Assembly: GCA_905250075.1 (NCBI GenBank)
Contig: CAJNOP010000004.1
Span: 186,001 to 250,000 of the forward strand
Length of the DNA: 64,000 nucleotides
Reading direction: 5' to 3'
DNA from: Rotaria sp. Silwood1
Lineage: Eukaryota; Rotifera; Eurotatoria; Philodinida; Philodinidae
This document shows, piece by piece, positions 41,107 through 55,631 of the stretch (its first letter is position 1; each line of letters starts with the position of its first letter). Made by a program: the position numbers and the translations under genes. Under the pieces are notes generated by a model. That model searched no databases. It saw only the letters and a list, made by a program, of their open reading frames with translations, and was not told the DNA's origin.

Positions 41107-41741
41107 ATGGGTCAAAAATCAGCTAAACAACATAAAAAAGATTTAACTCATTTATCCGAAGATGAAATTGATCGTTTAACAAAAAATACAACATATTCAA
41201 GACAACAAATTCACGATTGGCATCAAGGATTTCTTCGGTATAAATAAAAACAATATTTTTTTTTTCTTTTTTTGTTTGTTCCAATTCATTTTTCAAAATT
41301 TTTTATTTTGTTTTTTTTCTATATCATAGTGATTGTCCTAATGGTAAACTTGATAAAAAGAAATTCTTTGAAGTGTACAAGGTAAAATATTTCTTAATAA
41401 TTGATATAACATTAATAAATGCTTTTAGAAATTTTATCCCGAAGGTAAAGCTGAAAAATTTTGTGCTCAAGTATTTAAAACATTTGGTAAATATATTTAT
41501 TTTTATATTTCAATTATTCTATTCTTTATTATAATTAGATTCGGATGATAATGGTTATATTGATTTTGTTGAATTTCTTATTGCTGTGAATATTACATCT
41601 CATGGTTTGTATTTAAAATGCAAAATTTTCAATTAGATAATTTGTTTTTTATTTATAAAAAACAACAACAAAATTTAAGGTGATGTTCGAGAAAAACTTC
41701 GATTGGCTTTTGACATGTATGATATAAACAAAAATGGAAAG
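41107..41741 (+). CDS. Neuronal calcium sensor, intron-rich 5' half (module A)
   Basis: Five exons, 41107-41237, 41330-41381, 41429-41486, 41539-41604 and 41680-41741, encode 123 residues. It starts MGQKSAKQ, a candidate N-myristoylation site. EF-hand 1 is degenerate (DCPNGKLDKK), EF-hand 2 is DSDDNGYIDFVE, and the frame ends inside EF-hand 3 (DINKNGK) at a GT donor in phase 0. No C-terminal exons follow before the second start at 42771. The only fitting acceptor is the shared exon at 43355, which starts in phase 0 with IDKKE, exactly completing EF-hand 3; joined that way the protein would be 193 residues. So this is either an alternative 5' half of one gene or a truncated tandem copy. Such sensors (VILIP, hippocalcin, frequenin families) switch membrane binding on calcium. 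Confidence 0.75.
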
Positions 41742-42770
41742 GTAAATAAGATAATTATTCTATTTTAAACGAAATATTCAAATAGACAAAAAAAAATGAT
41801 TATTTTATATTTTGCTGAATTATTCGAACAATAATTGAATAGAAGAACTTATTTTGAAGATAGAAAATATTCTCAAGAGTTTCTATGAAACGACTAAGAA
41901 AATGATGTGCTTACTTTCTTCTTGAAAACATAATCAATCTTCTCAATGTAATGCGCACACGCTCACTTCATATGTATGTGATTCGATTTTGTATAAACAG
42001 TTTTCCGGTCGTTCTCATTATAAGCTATAGTACAAAAACAAATCTTTGCACACAGACAATACACATGCATTTATCGTCTTTTGAAATATCCAATAATAGT
42101 GAATCATTATTCTTCATTTCCACACTCTTAGAAATTATCTTAGTTCTCTGTACTATTTTTTCTTCTGTTTTGGTTGAAAACTATAACATTATAAGCATAT
42201 AATTAAACTGCATGAGTGGGATCGCATTATCACATACCATGATTATACTATGCCGTTAGCGTTGATGCTCATACATAAACATTAGTAGTTAGTCAATCGA
42301 AATGCATAGATATACACATTGTGCATGTTCGATAGGTTTGTTTTTATTCTTTCTCTTTCCTTTATACATGTTACTAGCTTGATAATATCGTTAGCAATCT
42401 AAAGATAGTAAGTGAGAAAAAATTTGTGCTCAGCAAAGAGAAAAAAAAACGAATTAATGAGTTAATAAAACAGAATATAAAAAACTAATTCAACATTATT
42501 ATGTGTATATTCATGGTGGCCATCGAGTAGTACATCATTCACTATTTAGCAATAGGTTTTTTTAGGTATACTATCTCTTTCTTACACCTGTCGTTTTCAC
42601 TTTTCTCTCTCTTCGTTCTCTTTTCATCATAATACTCAGTTTTACCTTCATTAATATTATTTTTATTCTTTCACATGAAGCGTATCATTATATGAAAGCA
42701 CGTTTATCATAGCGATAAGTATTTTTTTTTTATTTGAATAAAATTATTTTCAATATAAAAAAAAAAAAGA

Positions 42771-43625
42771 ATGGGTCATCAAGAAAGTAAAACATGTTAT
42801 ACTAGCTTAGATGATGAAACTATTGAACGTCTTACAAAAAATACAAAATATACAGAAGAACAAATTCGTGAATGGCATGCATCATTTTTACGAGATTGTC
42901 CAAATGGAAAACTAACATCACAACAATTTGTAGATGTTTATAAAAAGTTTTATACAGAAGCTGAAGCTGAAAAATATAGTTATCAAGTATTTCGTACATT
43001 TGATATAGATCAAAGCGGTTTTATTGATTTTGTTGAATTTTTACTTGCTGTTAATATTAATGCTAATGGAGATATACGTGATAAATTACATCTTGCTTTC
43101 GATATTTATGATATAAATGGAGATGGAAAAGTAAGAATAATAATAATAAAAAGACCTTAGAGATATTAAATAACACAAGATAAAACATATGTTGTTATAT
43201 AAAATATTGTTTTTCTTCATTATCGAATTTTTGTGATCTCGTTAGTTAAGAAAGAGAAATATGCAGGGTAGATATGCAATTCTATTATCAATCCTTGTAG
43301 TAGTATAATTTATGAAGTCGAGTAATCAATATCATATTATTTATCTTCATTTAGATTGACAAGAAAGAAATGACCAAAGTGATTACGGCTATTTATGATC
43401 TCTTAGGTTTGTTTTATGACCTTTTGTTATTTTTTTATTTCTTTTTTTTTTTATTTGCGTCTAGGTGAAGAACATCGTAAAGGAGATAATTCACCTGAAA
43501 ATCGTGTGAAAATAATCATGGAAAAATTAGATATAAATGATGATAAATCTATCTCACGAGATGAATTTGTTGACGGTTGCCTTAAAGACGATATTCTTCG
43601 ACAATTATTGGCACCTAATGTTTAA
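42771..43625 (+). CDS. Neuronal calcium sensor protein (module B plus shared 3' exons)
   Basis: Three exons, 42771-43130, 43355-43406 and 43465-43625, give 190 residues, the normal size for the neuronal calcium sensor family. It starts MGHQESK, fitting the MGxxxS myristoylation pattern. EF-hand 1 is disabled (RDCPNGKL), EF-hand 2 is DIDQSGFIDFVE, EF-hand 3 DINGDGKIDKKE and EF-hand 4 DINDDKSISRDE (Lys replaces the usual Gly). The first exon covers in one piece what module A spreads over five exons, with clear sequence similarity, so it may derive from a processed copy. Closest vertebrate relatives are the VILIP/hippocalcin/frequenin group; the exact ortholog is uncertain. Confidence 0.88.
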
Positions 43626-46600
43626 AAAAAGAAAAATAATCTTGAAAATGACATTATCTACATATACAAACGTATAGAAAAGAAAACTCTATGTATTTTT
43701 TTTTGGACTATCTTTATCTTAACTTTATATATCAACCGGATTTTATATAGAGTTTTTGTGTTTGATTGCTTGCTTTTTTTTTTCGTCCTGTCTATTTGTA
43801 TATGTATGGTAATTTAGAGCTTGTTCCGCTTGATTTTCTTTAGGAAAACATTCTATATCGTTTAAATTTCTTTTTTTTCTGGTCTTTTTTTGTCGTCTTT
43901 CTTGCTTTTTTTAAATGTCTTCGTTTATCTTTCCTTGCTAAAATAACATATTTCTTCTTTATTCATTTTCAATCTTCAGGTTTACAATGTCTTCGAAAAA
44001 AAAAAAAAACAAAAAGAAAAATTTACGTGTCATATTGAATGTCTAGTAGACATCATTAGACAAGCTAAAAATAAAAATATATTATATTTGTGTGATATTA
44101 CACTTGTCTATTGAAGATAATCAATAAGATAAAATTAATCTGTAGAGATGATTCCTAAAAATAGTAGAATAAGAAAATGAACTTAATGAAGATTTTGTAA
44201 AATTTTTCATATATGGATATTGACAAGTTGAAAATAAAATGTTTGATCAATTATGTATCTTATCATTGAAATGAAGATCGTCGAATATCTTTCGATCATT
44301 TTTTACGTTGATTCGTTCTAAATATTTATTCTTGAATATATACTGTAAGTATCATCTCAGAATTGTACTTACACTTTCCGCTATGTCATTGTCGATGAAA
44401 AACATACTAATTGTTTGATCTACATTAGTATAGTTCATAAATAATTACTTAATTTTCGATTCCGATAAAACTCGAGGTACTTTCGGTACTTTGTGTAAAA
44501 GAAAAGAAAATTTTCTAGTTGTTACGATTATTTACAATAAATAATGATAATTCATGTATTCGTTTAAAAAAATTATCTCAATTTTGTTTTTGATAATAGT
44601 TATCTAATTAATCAATACTGATTTTATTTATTTATAATCTAATTTAATATAATATTTTGTTAAATTTACTTAACAAATTTTTATATTCAATATTAATTGT
44701 ATTGAATTATTTTCTTTCTATTTGTTTACTATGAACTCATGTTATTCTAGTCGAGTTCCTCTAATAACAAAATTCAATTAAATGGAATGAATAGTTTACT
44801 TAATAGATAGTGCCATAGGCATTAATAATAATATTATAGCTCTATGAACCACAAAAAAGAAAAACAAGGAAATCAATGCTGAGTATTCTTAAATATTCAT
44901 TTTGTTCAATTTTATTCTCTATATAGTTATTCAAGAGAAGATTATTATCATTTATAGAACAAAACATATCTAATTTCATCATTGTACGTGACAAGAATTT
45001 TTCCTATTTTAAATATCATTTTATAATTGTGATCACAGTTATCAAGTATTATTCCTTGAAACGTGATGCATACAATTATTGATATTATACTCAAAACAAA
45101 AACAAAATTAAAAAATAAAAAACTTGTTGAATTTCATTCATTGTTAAATATTTCTTTTGCAAACATCAATTTTATCGAAAAAATAACGAAATAAAGATTT
45201 CTACATTTTTTTCGACTTTTAATTAATTGACAAATCTTCATTAAAACCTTAAGAAAAATTGAATTATAATGATATTAATTCGATTATGTAATATTTTAAT
45301 TGAATAAGAAAAAGAATATTACAATTAGAAACAAAAAAAAAAAAAACAAACTTGTTTTATACTTCGCGTAAAACCATATGTATTCATGTCAAAGTGTATA
45401 TCATATTGTCATCTGTATTAGAATAATCTTATGACAATGCTATTGATTGTCTTTCTCATTGAGTGTTAATCCATATAGAGTCAACGACATTTTCAAAGGA
45501 TAAAGTATTATACCATGATACAAAGAAAATTTGATCTTGCTTGTTTATCAATATAATCATATCACAATAGATGCTACATGATAGCAAACAAAGAAAAAAT
45601 TGAACACTACGAAATAAATGTAGCATCATTTTATATTGTGTTTTTTTAGAAAGTATCAACTAAAACAAAAATTCTATTTCGTAAAAAATAAAGCACGTCA
45701 ATAATGCTAAGAATGATTTCTTTTGAATTTATACTATTGCATTACTTTTTCTTGTGAGAAATAAACAAAAACATTCATACAGCATCATTCGAGGGAGAAG
45801 TCGAAACATTCAAAGTTCAGAATAATAAATTGAATTAAAGAAATAAAAGAAAACTACATGAAGTTTTTTTTTGTTAATTAGAAAAGTCTACAATTTCTTT
45901 TGGATTGAATTCTAAAGCGATACTTTTTTAAACAGTATTTTTTTATAAGTTTTATATTTATGAATAGAAGCTTAAAACATTCAGAAAAAAGTCGATTTCT
46001 TGCTATGATGATCTTTCATGATAATATTTTATCTAATTAATATTTGTGTCATGTAAATTAATTCCCTTGATAATTTGATTTAATTGCTCGATTGAAAGAA
46101 AACAATACTGATTAAACAAAAAAAAAAAGGAAAAAATTGTTTCTCATAAGATTATAAAGGACTCATGATATGAATTAACTAATTTATACATAGGATTAAA
46201 AGATTATTAAGTAACAAGAACTTTTGTGACAAAGGTTTTACTATATAAATTTTAACTTCATTTACTGACTTTAACTAGTTTTAGAATTTTTAAAATTCAT
46301 TTTGATTTAAACCTTCTTTTATAAAATTATCAATTTTCTTCAGAATTATCAAAGTTAACACAAATACATGGAAAGATAACTCAAAGTTTGATCTGTTATA
46401 AACGACATGAGTTTTGTTATTTGGCATTTCGATTTTTCGAAAATTTCTATCATTTTCTATTTGAAAAATATGTTATTTTTTTTTTTTGTTTTAGATAAAT
46501 CAGAAAATCTTCGCCTTTCTCTATTTATATTTTGTTGATCGTGCACTTCAGCATTCTTGAAGGAGTTTCATTGTATTCCATAACTTTATTTTGTTTGAAA

Positions 46601-49342
46601 GAGCATACCCAAGATCCTTTTCTGCATTAAGCTTTATTAATATTATATAAAAGAGTACTTTTATAATTAGAGTGTCATTTTTGAGAGACTTTCGAGGCAT
46701 TGAACTTTTTATCCTTTAAAGAATAAGAATTAAAAACAAGAACTTTGTCATGCCATGCATCCTGACATCCTCTCATAAACAAAAAATACAATCAAGCCTA
46801 TAGGATAAAGGCCAACAGAGAACTTTCAGTTATCATATGACCTATTTTTGAGTCTCGTTTGTTGAATATCCTCTGAAAATGTCATGATACAGAGTTGACT
46901 ATTTTATCATAGCTTCTACACTACAGTCTCAACATATTCTAAAAATTTTATACAATTTGAATATACCTAGGTGAAGATCAGTTTTTGAGAATTGAAGGAT
47001 TTAAAGGAATTCCTCCGACAAAAAAACAAATACTTTTTATTTCTAAGCATTCGATCTTCATAAAACTTTCATTGAAGATGTATCTCGAATCCCGCACCTC
47101 ACGATGAAACGTACAGTTAGCTACATTGTACTAGCGATGCTCTGATGAAACTCATGATGCTTGTAAAAATGAACGACTGAAGGAACTCTTACATAATGTT
47201 ATTCGTCCGACAGTTTCACAAAGAAGATTGATACGATGAAGTTGAATTCGTCAAATTTTGATATCATTGTTAGAAAATATCAACAATAAGAAGATCTTGT
47301 TCTTTTTTTTCGGATGAAATTTCTTTCCTTTTAAATAGCTTATTGATAAATCTAAGTGAAAACTTATTCGTATAAGTTATTCAAAATAAGAACTGATAAT
47401 GGAAATAAACTTTTCATCGCATATTTTTTTTAAAGATATCGAAAAAAATGGATTAATGCTTTTAAGTTGATGATAATCCTTAGAAATATATATTGAAAAA
47501 CTGAATTATATGAAATGAAACTTAAACAAATATACTATCATATTATTGAAAATAGTAATTAAATCATTTGAACTGCTGAAGAATTATTCACGTAAAATTT
47601 CGAAGTGGATTTTGTGGAAACACCACTCACAATTGTCCAAGAATATCGTGAGTATAAGTCTTACGTTGAAGTTTTGTGGCTTCCTATTCCCATTATCGAC
47701 TTTGGCAATTTGAGTTGAAGATCGTTGAATAAGTTTTTACAGAGAAACTCTCGATGTAAATCAATTATTTTAATGCTGCTGTCATTATTATTAATTGAAG
47801 ATTTACCTAGCGAACAACACTGAATGAAATTTCTAGATATAGGGGAGAAGCAAGCAAAGGAAAGAGTGTGGAGTCAAGGTACTAGTATGTGCACTACGAA
47901 TAAGGAGTTTCATGTTTAATGTACAAGAATCTATTTGAGCTCCATATTACAGCTTTAATTGAGGCTGTGCTAAAACAGGTTTTTTGGAAAACAGTATAGT
48001 TTAGTTTTACATATTATATTGTATTCTATGATCTTTATATACTGATATATCTGTATATAAAAATAATCAATAGTCTAACATTAGCTTTGTTTGTTTTTTA
48101 TGCTGTATAACCAGATATTAACATTTGTTCATTCGTGGTTTATTTAATCCTCTTTTCATGATAAGGCCTAAAGGGACATTATGTTGATTACAAGTAGCTT
48201 ATGAAGAATGAAAGCAATCAAAACACATAAAGCAATGAATAAAGATAACATGAGTCATGACAGACGATTTTTGTAACGACAAACTACTTTGGTATACAAG
48301 AAGAATGCATAGATCATTGATAAACGAGTTGTTTGAGATGTGTATAGCCAAACGAAATTATATAAACATAGCGCTGTGGAAGAAAGCTGGAACATGCTCT
48401 TGATTCTCGAGAGATTTAAACGTTACTATTCCGTTATTACCTCTCAGGTATTAGTATTTAAATGTGTAACGATAGCGTAGAGTTTTATTATGCATTATCT
48501 TCTTAAATATTCGTTTGGATGTTTAGAGAAAAATTTCGACGAAATTTCATAGGAAAGAAAATGATAAGATTTTTATAACCTTAACAGAATCTACAAATTC
48601 ATATATTCAATCGTCTAATTTCGAAAAAAGTAATTTGAATTTAAAATAATTCATTTACATAAGAATGAATTCCAAATCAATATCATTCTTTTTTTTTATA
48701 TATTCAACGACAATCGAACACGTTAAATTATCATATAAAAGATAAAATAAATTAATGATGAATCACGAAAAAAATAAACAGGTGAAATATAAAAAGATGA
48801 AAACGAAAAACATTTCAAGAATGTAAATAATCTAAGATTAACAAGAATTTTTTTAGTTAAATGAACAATATATCATTACATTTTCTGTTGCTCATGTATA
48901 ATTATCTATTGAAATCTATACAAATTAAATAATTAATTCAAAAAGCAAAATAAAACCAACATATATATTATGATTATGTGCTTGAGTTATCATTAAATTT
49001 TTATTTATCTTATATATATACACTCAACTTTATTTGTCGAGTCTTCTTACGTAAAAGTTTATTGACGAGATTGTATCTCTTCACTATTCAACATCATCTT
49101 TATTTTTTTTTATCTATTTGCTTCTCTTGTTTCATTTTTTTTTTGCTTTCTACATTTACTTTATATTTTACGTGTACACACTAAATAAAAGAAAATGAAA
49201 ACGATAATGACAACAGAAAAGTTGCAAAACAAATAAATACAACGACATCAAAAAAGAAAAACAAAAAGGTTTGCATTTTATCAAATACTCTTCAAAACAA
49301 AAATAAGTCATTATTATCAATAAAAAAACAAAAAAAAAACTA
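43626..49342. other. Gene desert, no gene recognised
   Basis: About 5.7 kb of AT-rich DNA without an exon chain, tRNA, or obvious terminal inverted repeat. A few stretches (about 46500-48000) are less AT-rich and may be old transposon or gene debris, but no protein motif was readable in any frame. Confidence 0.45.
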
Positions 49343-52300
49343 ATGGCTTCAAGTAATATATCAGAAACAAATACAGAAAGAAATTGGTTTAATCGATTAT
49401 TTTCGTCCGTAAAAGTAACAACGCCACGATCTTCGATGTCACCAATACATCGTTTAACTTCAATAACAAATCCTAGTTTTGAATCATTTGGTGATATATT
49501 AAGACTAAGACGACCACCAGAACATCATCTAAGACAACAACAACCAACTAGTATTGATGACTCATTAGTTGATATTGCAGTTAATGCTAGAACGGATACT
49601 TCATCTTTAGCCGATAAATCAAAAGGAACAATTGATTTTTTTCATACACCATCTGTGAGATAAATATTTATTGAATAGAATCAATCATTGTATAAACGTA
49701 TATAAATCAATTTCTTTTTATATAGAGTTCTATGGCTGCATCCCCAGGAACTCATTATGCTGATTGGTCAACAATAGATTGGTTAAGTGATCAAGCACGA
49801 GATCGTTTAAGACATGAAATTATAACTAAACAACGAAATGAATCTTTATGGAAACGTTTTGTTGCTTTTCATGATGCTTTTTCTGGATGGTTTGTTATTG
49901 ACATTGATAATTATTTCTTATTATATTATCATTTAAAATCTCTAGGCTTTGTGTACTTCTAATTGCTATTAATATTGGTATTATTGCAGCTATGGTTGAT
50001 ATTGGGGCCGTATGGTTAACAAATATAAAAATTGGCGTTTGTCTACCAGCTTTTTATCTATCACAAGAACATTGTTGTGTATGTATATTCTATTGAAATT
50101 CTTTTTTTTTATACAATTTAATACATATTATTTAGTGGACAGCACCAAACCAAACTTATGATGACTATCAACATGTTCATTGTGCAAATTGGCATGAATG
50201 GTCAAATCTTTTTCATGTTAATGGCAATGGTGCAGCAAAATATGCTGTAAATTATATTGCATATGTATTTTTCGGTAGATATAAATTAGTTTGTTTTGTT
50301 CGTTTTCTTAAGCCAAAAATATTGATTTTTAGGTTGTATTTTTGCAACAGTATGTGCTATACTTGTTAAAACATTTGCTCCATATGCATGTGGTAGTGGT
50401 GTACCAGAAGTAAAAACTATACTATCTGGTTTTATTATTCGTGGATATTTTGGTGCATGGACATTATTAATTAAAAGTATTGGTATGGTATTAGCTACAA
50501 GTGCGAATTTATTACTTGGAAAAGAGGTATTTATCAAAATTTTAATCGATTTATTTCATGAAATATAGATATAATTATAATGATCAAATGAATAAATCTC
50601 GTTTATCTGTTACATGAAGAATAATTTTGTTTTGTTTTTTTTTTAATAAACGAAAATTAACTTTATTTTTAGGGTCCATTTGTTCATTGCAGTTCTTGTT
50701 GTGGTAATATTTTTGCTCGACTTTTTCCAAAATATGGTCAAAATGAAGCAAAAAAACGAGAAATTCTTTCTGCTGCTGCAGCTGCTGGTGTTTCCGTAGC
50801 ATTTGGTGCACCAATTGGTTAGTTCTATTTTTCAATTAAAAAAGAAAAATAAAACATTTTTTTTCATCAATTATCTATTACGCTTTTTTTAGGTGGAGTT
50901 TTATTTAGTTTAGAAGAAGTATCCTATTATTTTCCATTAAAAACTCTATGGCGTTCATTTTTTTGTGCTATGGTTGCTTCTTTAATGGTTAAAGTTTTAT
51001 CACCATTTGAAAATCAACATCTTGGTTTATTTTATGTTGGAAATAAATATCGTTGGTTTTATTTTGAAATGGTACCATTTATTTTACTTGGTATTCTTGG
51101 TGGTTTATTTGGTGCTTTATTTATTAAATCAAATATTGCTTGGTGTAGAATAAGAAAAACAACACGTTTAGGACGTTATCCAGTTATTGAAGTAATTATT
51201 ATTGCTTTACTTACATTAATAATTTCATATCCAAATCCATATACACGTATGCCAATGTCAACATTAATACGTCGTCTTATTACATCATGTGAACCAGATG
51301 ATGAAAGTTTATTATGTGATTATCAACGAAATAGTACATCAGCTTATGAAAAAAATGAAGATGCAAAACCATTGAGGTAATTTATGTGTATATTAAATAA
51401 ATATACTACATGTCGATTAATTTATTACTCTGGAGAACTTATCCTATTGAGTTGGTATTGATTTAGTCATGAGAATAACTTTTGTTAATGTTATTTATTA
51501 TAGTTAAATTTAGATGAAGTTATTTCACAATGTTTAGTTTCATAATAATTTCAGATACAAACTAGATTTTGAAACATTATTTATTCTTCTTAATCAAAAG
51601 GAAAGAATGGCCTATTAACCGATCGTCTACTGCGAGCACTTTTTGTTGACATTTTAAGCTTCTTCCATCCATAAAAAAACTATCGATAATCCTACGATGT
51701 AGATACGGGATTAGTTAAAAAAAAATCATCTATTCTTCTCGATGATGATGTATGGATGATAATATAGTTAGACACTTGCAAAGACAACTATATTTAGATT
51801 GTAAATCATCTCTTTTATTTCTAGGATCGTGTCGAAATCGTTAGTTCTGATTTTGATTCGAGATCACATATTACTATTGGGAAAGCTCTCATCCAGAAAC
51901 AAGGCTATAATAGAAAGCTGTACTTTTCTATGTTTTATTGATAAAAGATTATTTCAACACAATCACGAAATGTTCTTTTCTTTTGACTGGCTATTAGTTC
52001 TAATGACGCTTTTAGCATGACGATCATTTTATTTTATGAATGTAGATTGACAAGAAAATAACTCTAACAAAATCATTTTTCATGTTATTCATCATGAATG
52101 GATCAAAAATGACACCAGCTGTTATGAAAAATGTTACTTTCATATTTATTATCAAGAAATCTTCAAAAACTATTCTGTAAACAGACTATGCTTGTATCAA
52201 TCTCACAAATATTAGTATATTTCGTTTGTGTAACTAAATAAATAATATATCTATTTCCAATTTATACATATTAACCAAATAAGGATGAAAAGAGGATTCA

Positions 52301-53544
52301 TTTTTTTGTCGAACTAATGAAAGATTTTATACAACATTTGATAAACTAACTCAATTCGATGTTTTATTATTTTGAATAGATAGTTTTTATAAATATATTG
52401 AAAATAATCCAACAGGGATTGAATAAAAAAAAAAGAATATTATCTTAAATATATGTTATTTTTCATGATATTAGATTTGAATACAAATTCAATACATTAA
52501 ATATATATTTTATTTATTATCTTTAAATTTATTTAGAGGTGTTTGGATGTCTGTCGGTTTACTTAGTTCAGCATTAGTTACACAAACAATTTTATTTATT
52601 TTTACATTTGGTATTAAAGTTCCTTGGTTAGTATTCTATTATTTTAATAATTCAAAATTTTTATTTATTTATTTTTCTTTCTATAAAGTGGTCTATTTAT
52701 TCCTTCAATGACACTTGGTGCAATAACAGGTCGAATTGTTGGTATTCTATTTGAAGCATTGGTCTATTATTGGCCAGATTTTTTCTTATTTTCTATTGAA
52801 TGTAGTACAGCAGATGAACAATGTGTTGCATCTGGTTTTTATGCTGTTGTTGGTGCATGTGCTTTTCTTGGTGGTGTTACACGAATGACTGTATCACTTG
52901 TTGTTATTATGGTTGAATTAACAGGTGGTCTATCATATTCTGTTCCATTAATGTGTACAGCATTAATAGCAAAACTTGTTGGTGATGCTTTAGTTGGTGA
53001 AGGTATATATGATGCACATATTAAATTAAATAATTATCCATATCTTGATGTTAAAGCTGAATTTATTGATCAAACAACAGCTAGTGATGTACTTGAATGT
53101 AAAATTCAAAAACATGATTTAATTATGTTACCACGTGATGGTTTAACATTAAATGAATTAATAACAATTATACGTACACATAAATATAATGGTTATCCTG
53201 TTGTTGCTAGTCGAGATGAACCATCAATTATTGGTTTTGTTTTACGTCGTGATCTTGAATTAATTATTCAACAACGAATGTTAACAAATAATGAAACAAA
53301 TATGAATACATTAATATCATTTTCACGTACAATACAACAACAATCAAATTTTATACATCTTTATCGTTTATTAAATCGTTCACCAACAACAATAACATTA
53401 GATACACCAACAACAACAGTTATTGATTTATGTAGAAAACTTGGTGCACAAACAATATTAATAACAAATGATAAAGGATTTTTAGTTGGTCTTTTAACCA
53501 AAAAAGATATTATAGCTTATGTTAAACAAAAAAAACTTAAATAA
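49343..53544 (+). CDS. CLC-3/4/5-type endosomal chloride/proton exchanger
   Basis: Nine exons: 49343-49654, 49726-49889, 49946-50078, 50136-50274, 50333-50526, 50673-50817, 50893-51376, 52537-52626 and 52689-53544, all in phase, give 838 residues. Selectivity motifs are GSGVPE and GKEGPFVH; the gating Glu is E314 and the proton Glu E371 (GGVLFSLEE), 57 residues apart as in CLC-5. Both being present predicts 2Cl-/H+ exchange rather than a plain channel. [16 protein letters not shown] and [10 protein letters not shown] place it with CLC-3/4/5. KVPCGLFIPS has Cys where Ser is usual. Two CBS domains lie in the cytosolic tail (about residues 685-740 and 795-835). Such proteins acidify and load endosomes with chloride. 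The N-terminal 100 residues are Ser/Thr-rich and not conserved. Intron 7 is about 1.16 kb. Confidence 0.93.
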
Positions 53545-55631
53545 AAAAAAAAAAAACTTATGATTGATTATGTCAAAAAAATAAAAAAATAAAACATTTG
53601 GGAAATAAGTTATGAAAGACTACGCGAACAATCCTCATGAGATTAAAATATAAAACATTATGTTTTTGTTGTTGCTAATCATAGACAGATTGTTTTGTTC
53701 CATCTCAAAGATGTGCCAGAGAATATTGTCGCCTTTTTTTGACAGGTTGTTTTTTTTTTTGTTGTTGTTTAAGTTAGACTCGATCAGAAAGTTGTATTTT
53801 GATGTTAACAGATAGAGAATTTTTGCGTAGATTTTATTAACATGTTTGTTTTTTAAATGAGCATTTGTTCTTTTGTTGTAGTGTCAAAAGTACTGAATAC
53901 CACTTGCTCAACATTTTACTGAAATAACTTGTCACGTTTCTTTTTTTGTTTTGATTAGATAATTTTACATACGCTATTAAAATTCAATATAAAAATGTAC
54001 AGATAAGTATCTGCTTTTTTTATTAGACATAATGCCAAATTTTCTTATAAATATCATCATTTTAACAACCAATTGCAAAAACGATGTTTAGTTCTTCATT
54101 TTTGACATCTTTTTTCTGTTAAGAAGAAAAATCATAGATTCATCTCTAGGTGAGAAAAGAATTTGAACCGTTATAATGAAAAGTATTTTGTAGAGCTTGA
54201 ATATTGATATAAATAACTAAGAATATTTTTTCAAAAATTCGACTTTTTAAGAGAATTGCCAACGAAATGTACGATTCTGTTGACTAATGATGTTTTTTTT
54301 TTAATATTTTGCGCTTTCTTTTAAGCAGAGACAATTAATCATATGAAAGGCAACACACGAGTAAATACCCCGAAAAATTTTACAACTCGTACTACTAAAA
54401 AAAGAAGTTTTTGAATTAAAATTAACTGATCAAAAATCTCAGTTCAAAAATGTCTCATTTTGCACTTGATTAAATGCTCAATTTGAAAGGAATATATCAA
54501 TAAACTCTACGCAAAATTCTCTATCTTTAAACATCAGAACAAAATTCTCCGAGCCAGCTTAACTTGAAAGAGGAGCCTATTAAAAGTCGGCAAATTCTCT
54601 TGCTGTACCCATTATGTTGAAACACATTTCTTTTTAATCATCCTTTTACTTAATCTTCAAGAAATGCAATAAGGAAATAGTTCATATATTATAACAAGAC
54701 GTTATTCATAAATGATTTGTGATCCTGTATACCATCAACGTTTGTTATGCAGAGAAGAGCAAGTATTGCTAAGTTATCTATGAGAGAGAGTTCAACACTC
54801 TTTTTTAAATCATGTTTCACAAAAAAAATTAACAAGAGTGTTTGTGATAGAGAGAGAGAGAGAGAGAATTGATTTCTTACTTTTCCTTTTCTTTTGTTAA
54901 TACTAAAAAAAAGAATTAGTTTTTCGGTGATGTATATATATATATATAAATAGCATTATTTCCTTTACATAGTAATAAACGGAAATTGAAAATTACTCAT
55001 AGAGACTATGTCTGATGCATATATATATAATACAAGAATATTCACTGATCCTTGAATGACTGATGATACTCTTTTTTTTTTTTTATAATAAAACAACAAT
55101 AAGTATCAAGTTGTTGCTTTTCTTCTTCTTTTTTGTTTTTTTTTTTTGTTCATATATGAATTCGTTGATCATTTTTCATGAGTGATTATAAGTAACAATG
55201 ACATGTTAGAGAAAGCGATTTTTTGTTTTATGAATGAGACAACATCATGAGAAGGAGAGTAAAAGCATACAAGAGAAGCTAAAGGCATGCTGTTGAAAGC
55301 TAATTACTTGCTCTGTATGGTGGCTACTAAAATTTTTTTCTATATCTCTCTCTCTCTCGTTGGGTTGTAAGATTATATATATAATGGAATATATATATAT
55401 ATATAATGGAATATAAAAACAAAAAAAAAATAAGAGACGATAGATAAGAAAAAAAAGAGTAGTTCAGACGAGAGCATCTTCACATATTCATCTCTTGAAA
55501 GCAATAAAAGAAAACGAACTTACTGTTTGATTATCTCATAGGATTTTGTGCTTGTGCATATGTAGTGTTTTATTTTATCTTGTTTAGATACTTTTACTAC
55601 AAACAATTGCTCGTTATTATAACTGCAACGA
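53545..55631. other. Intergenic with a decayed inverted repeat
   Basis: No gene recognised. The part at 53705-54605 is a degenerate inverted repeat (listed separately). GA and TA repeats lie at about 54848-54868 and 55374-55402. The last 200 bases probably include the promoter of the small secreted-peptide gene. Confidence 0.45.
53705..54605. repeat. Old inverted-repeat element
   Basis: The left segment around 53765-53845 (AGATAGAGAATTTTTGCGTA) is complementary to about 54495-54575 (TACGCAAAATTCTCTATCTT), and pairing extends outward to a GAGAATATTGTCGCC-like block near 53718 with its partner near 54590. The arms are interrupted by small indels. It is probably a dead MITE; no target duplication found. 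Confidence 0.6.

Noticed and set aside
41951-42202. 83-codon frame between calcium sensor modules A and B
   Set aside because: No homology to EF-hand C-termini and no in-phase acceptor for module A, so it does not supply the missing 3' end.
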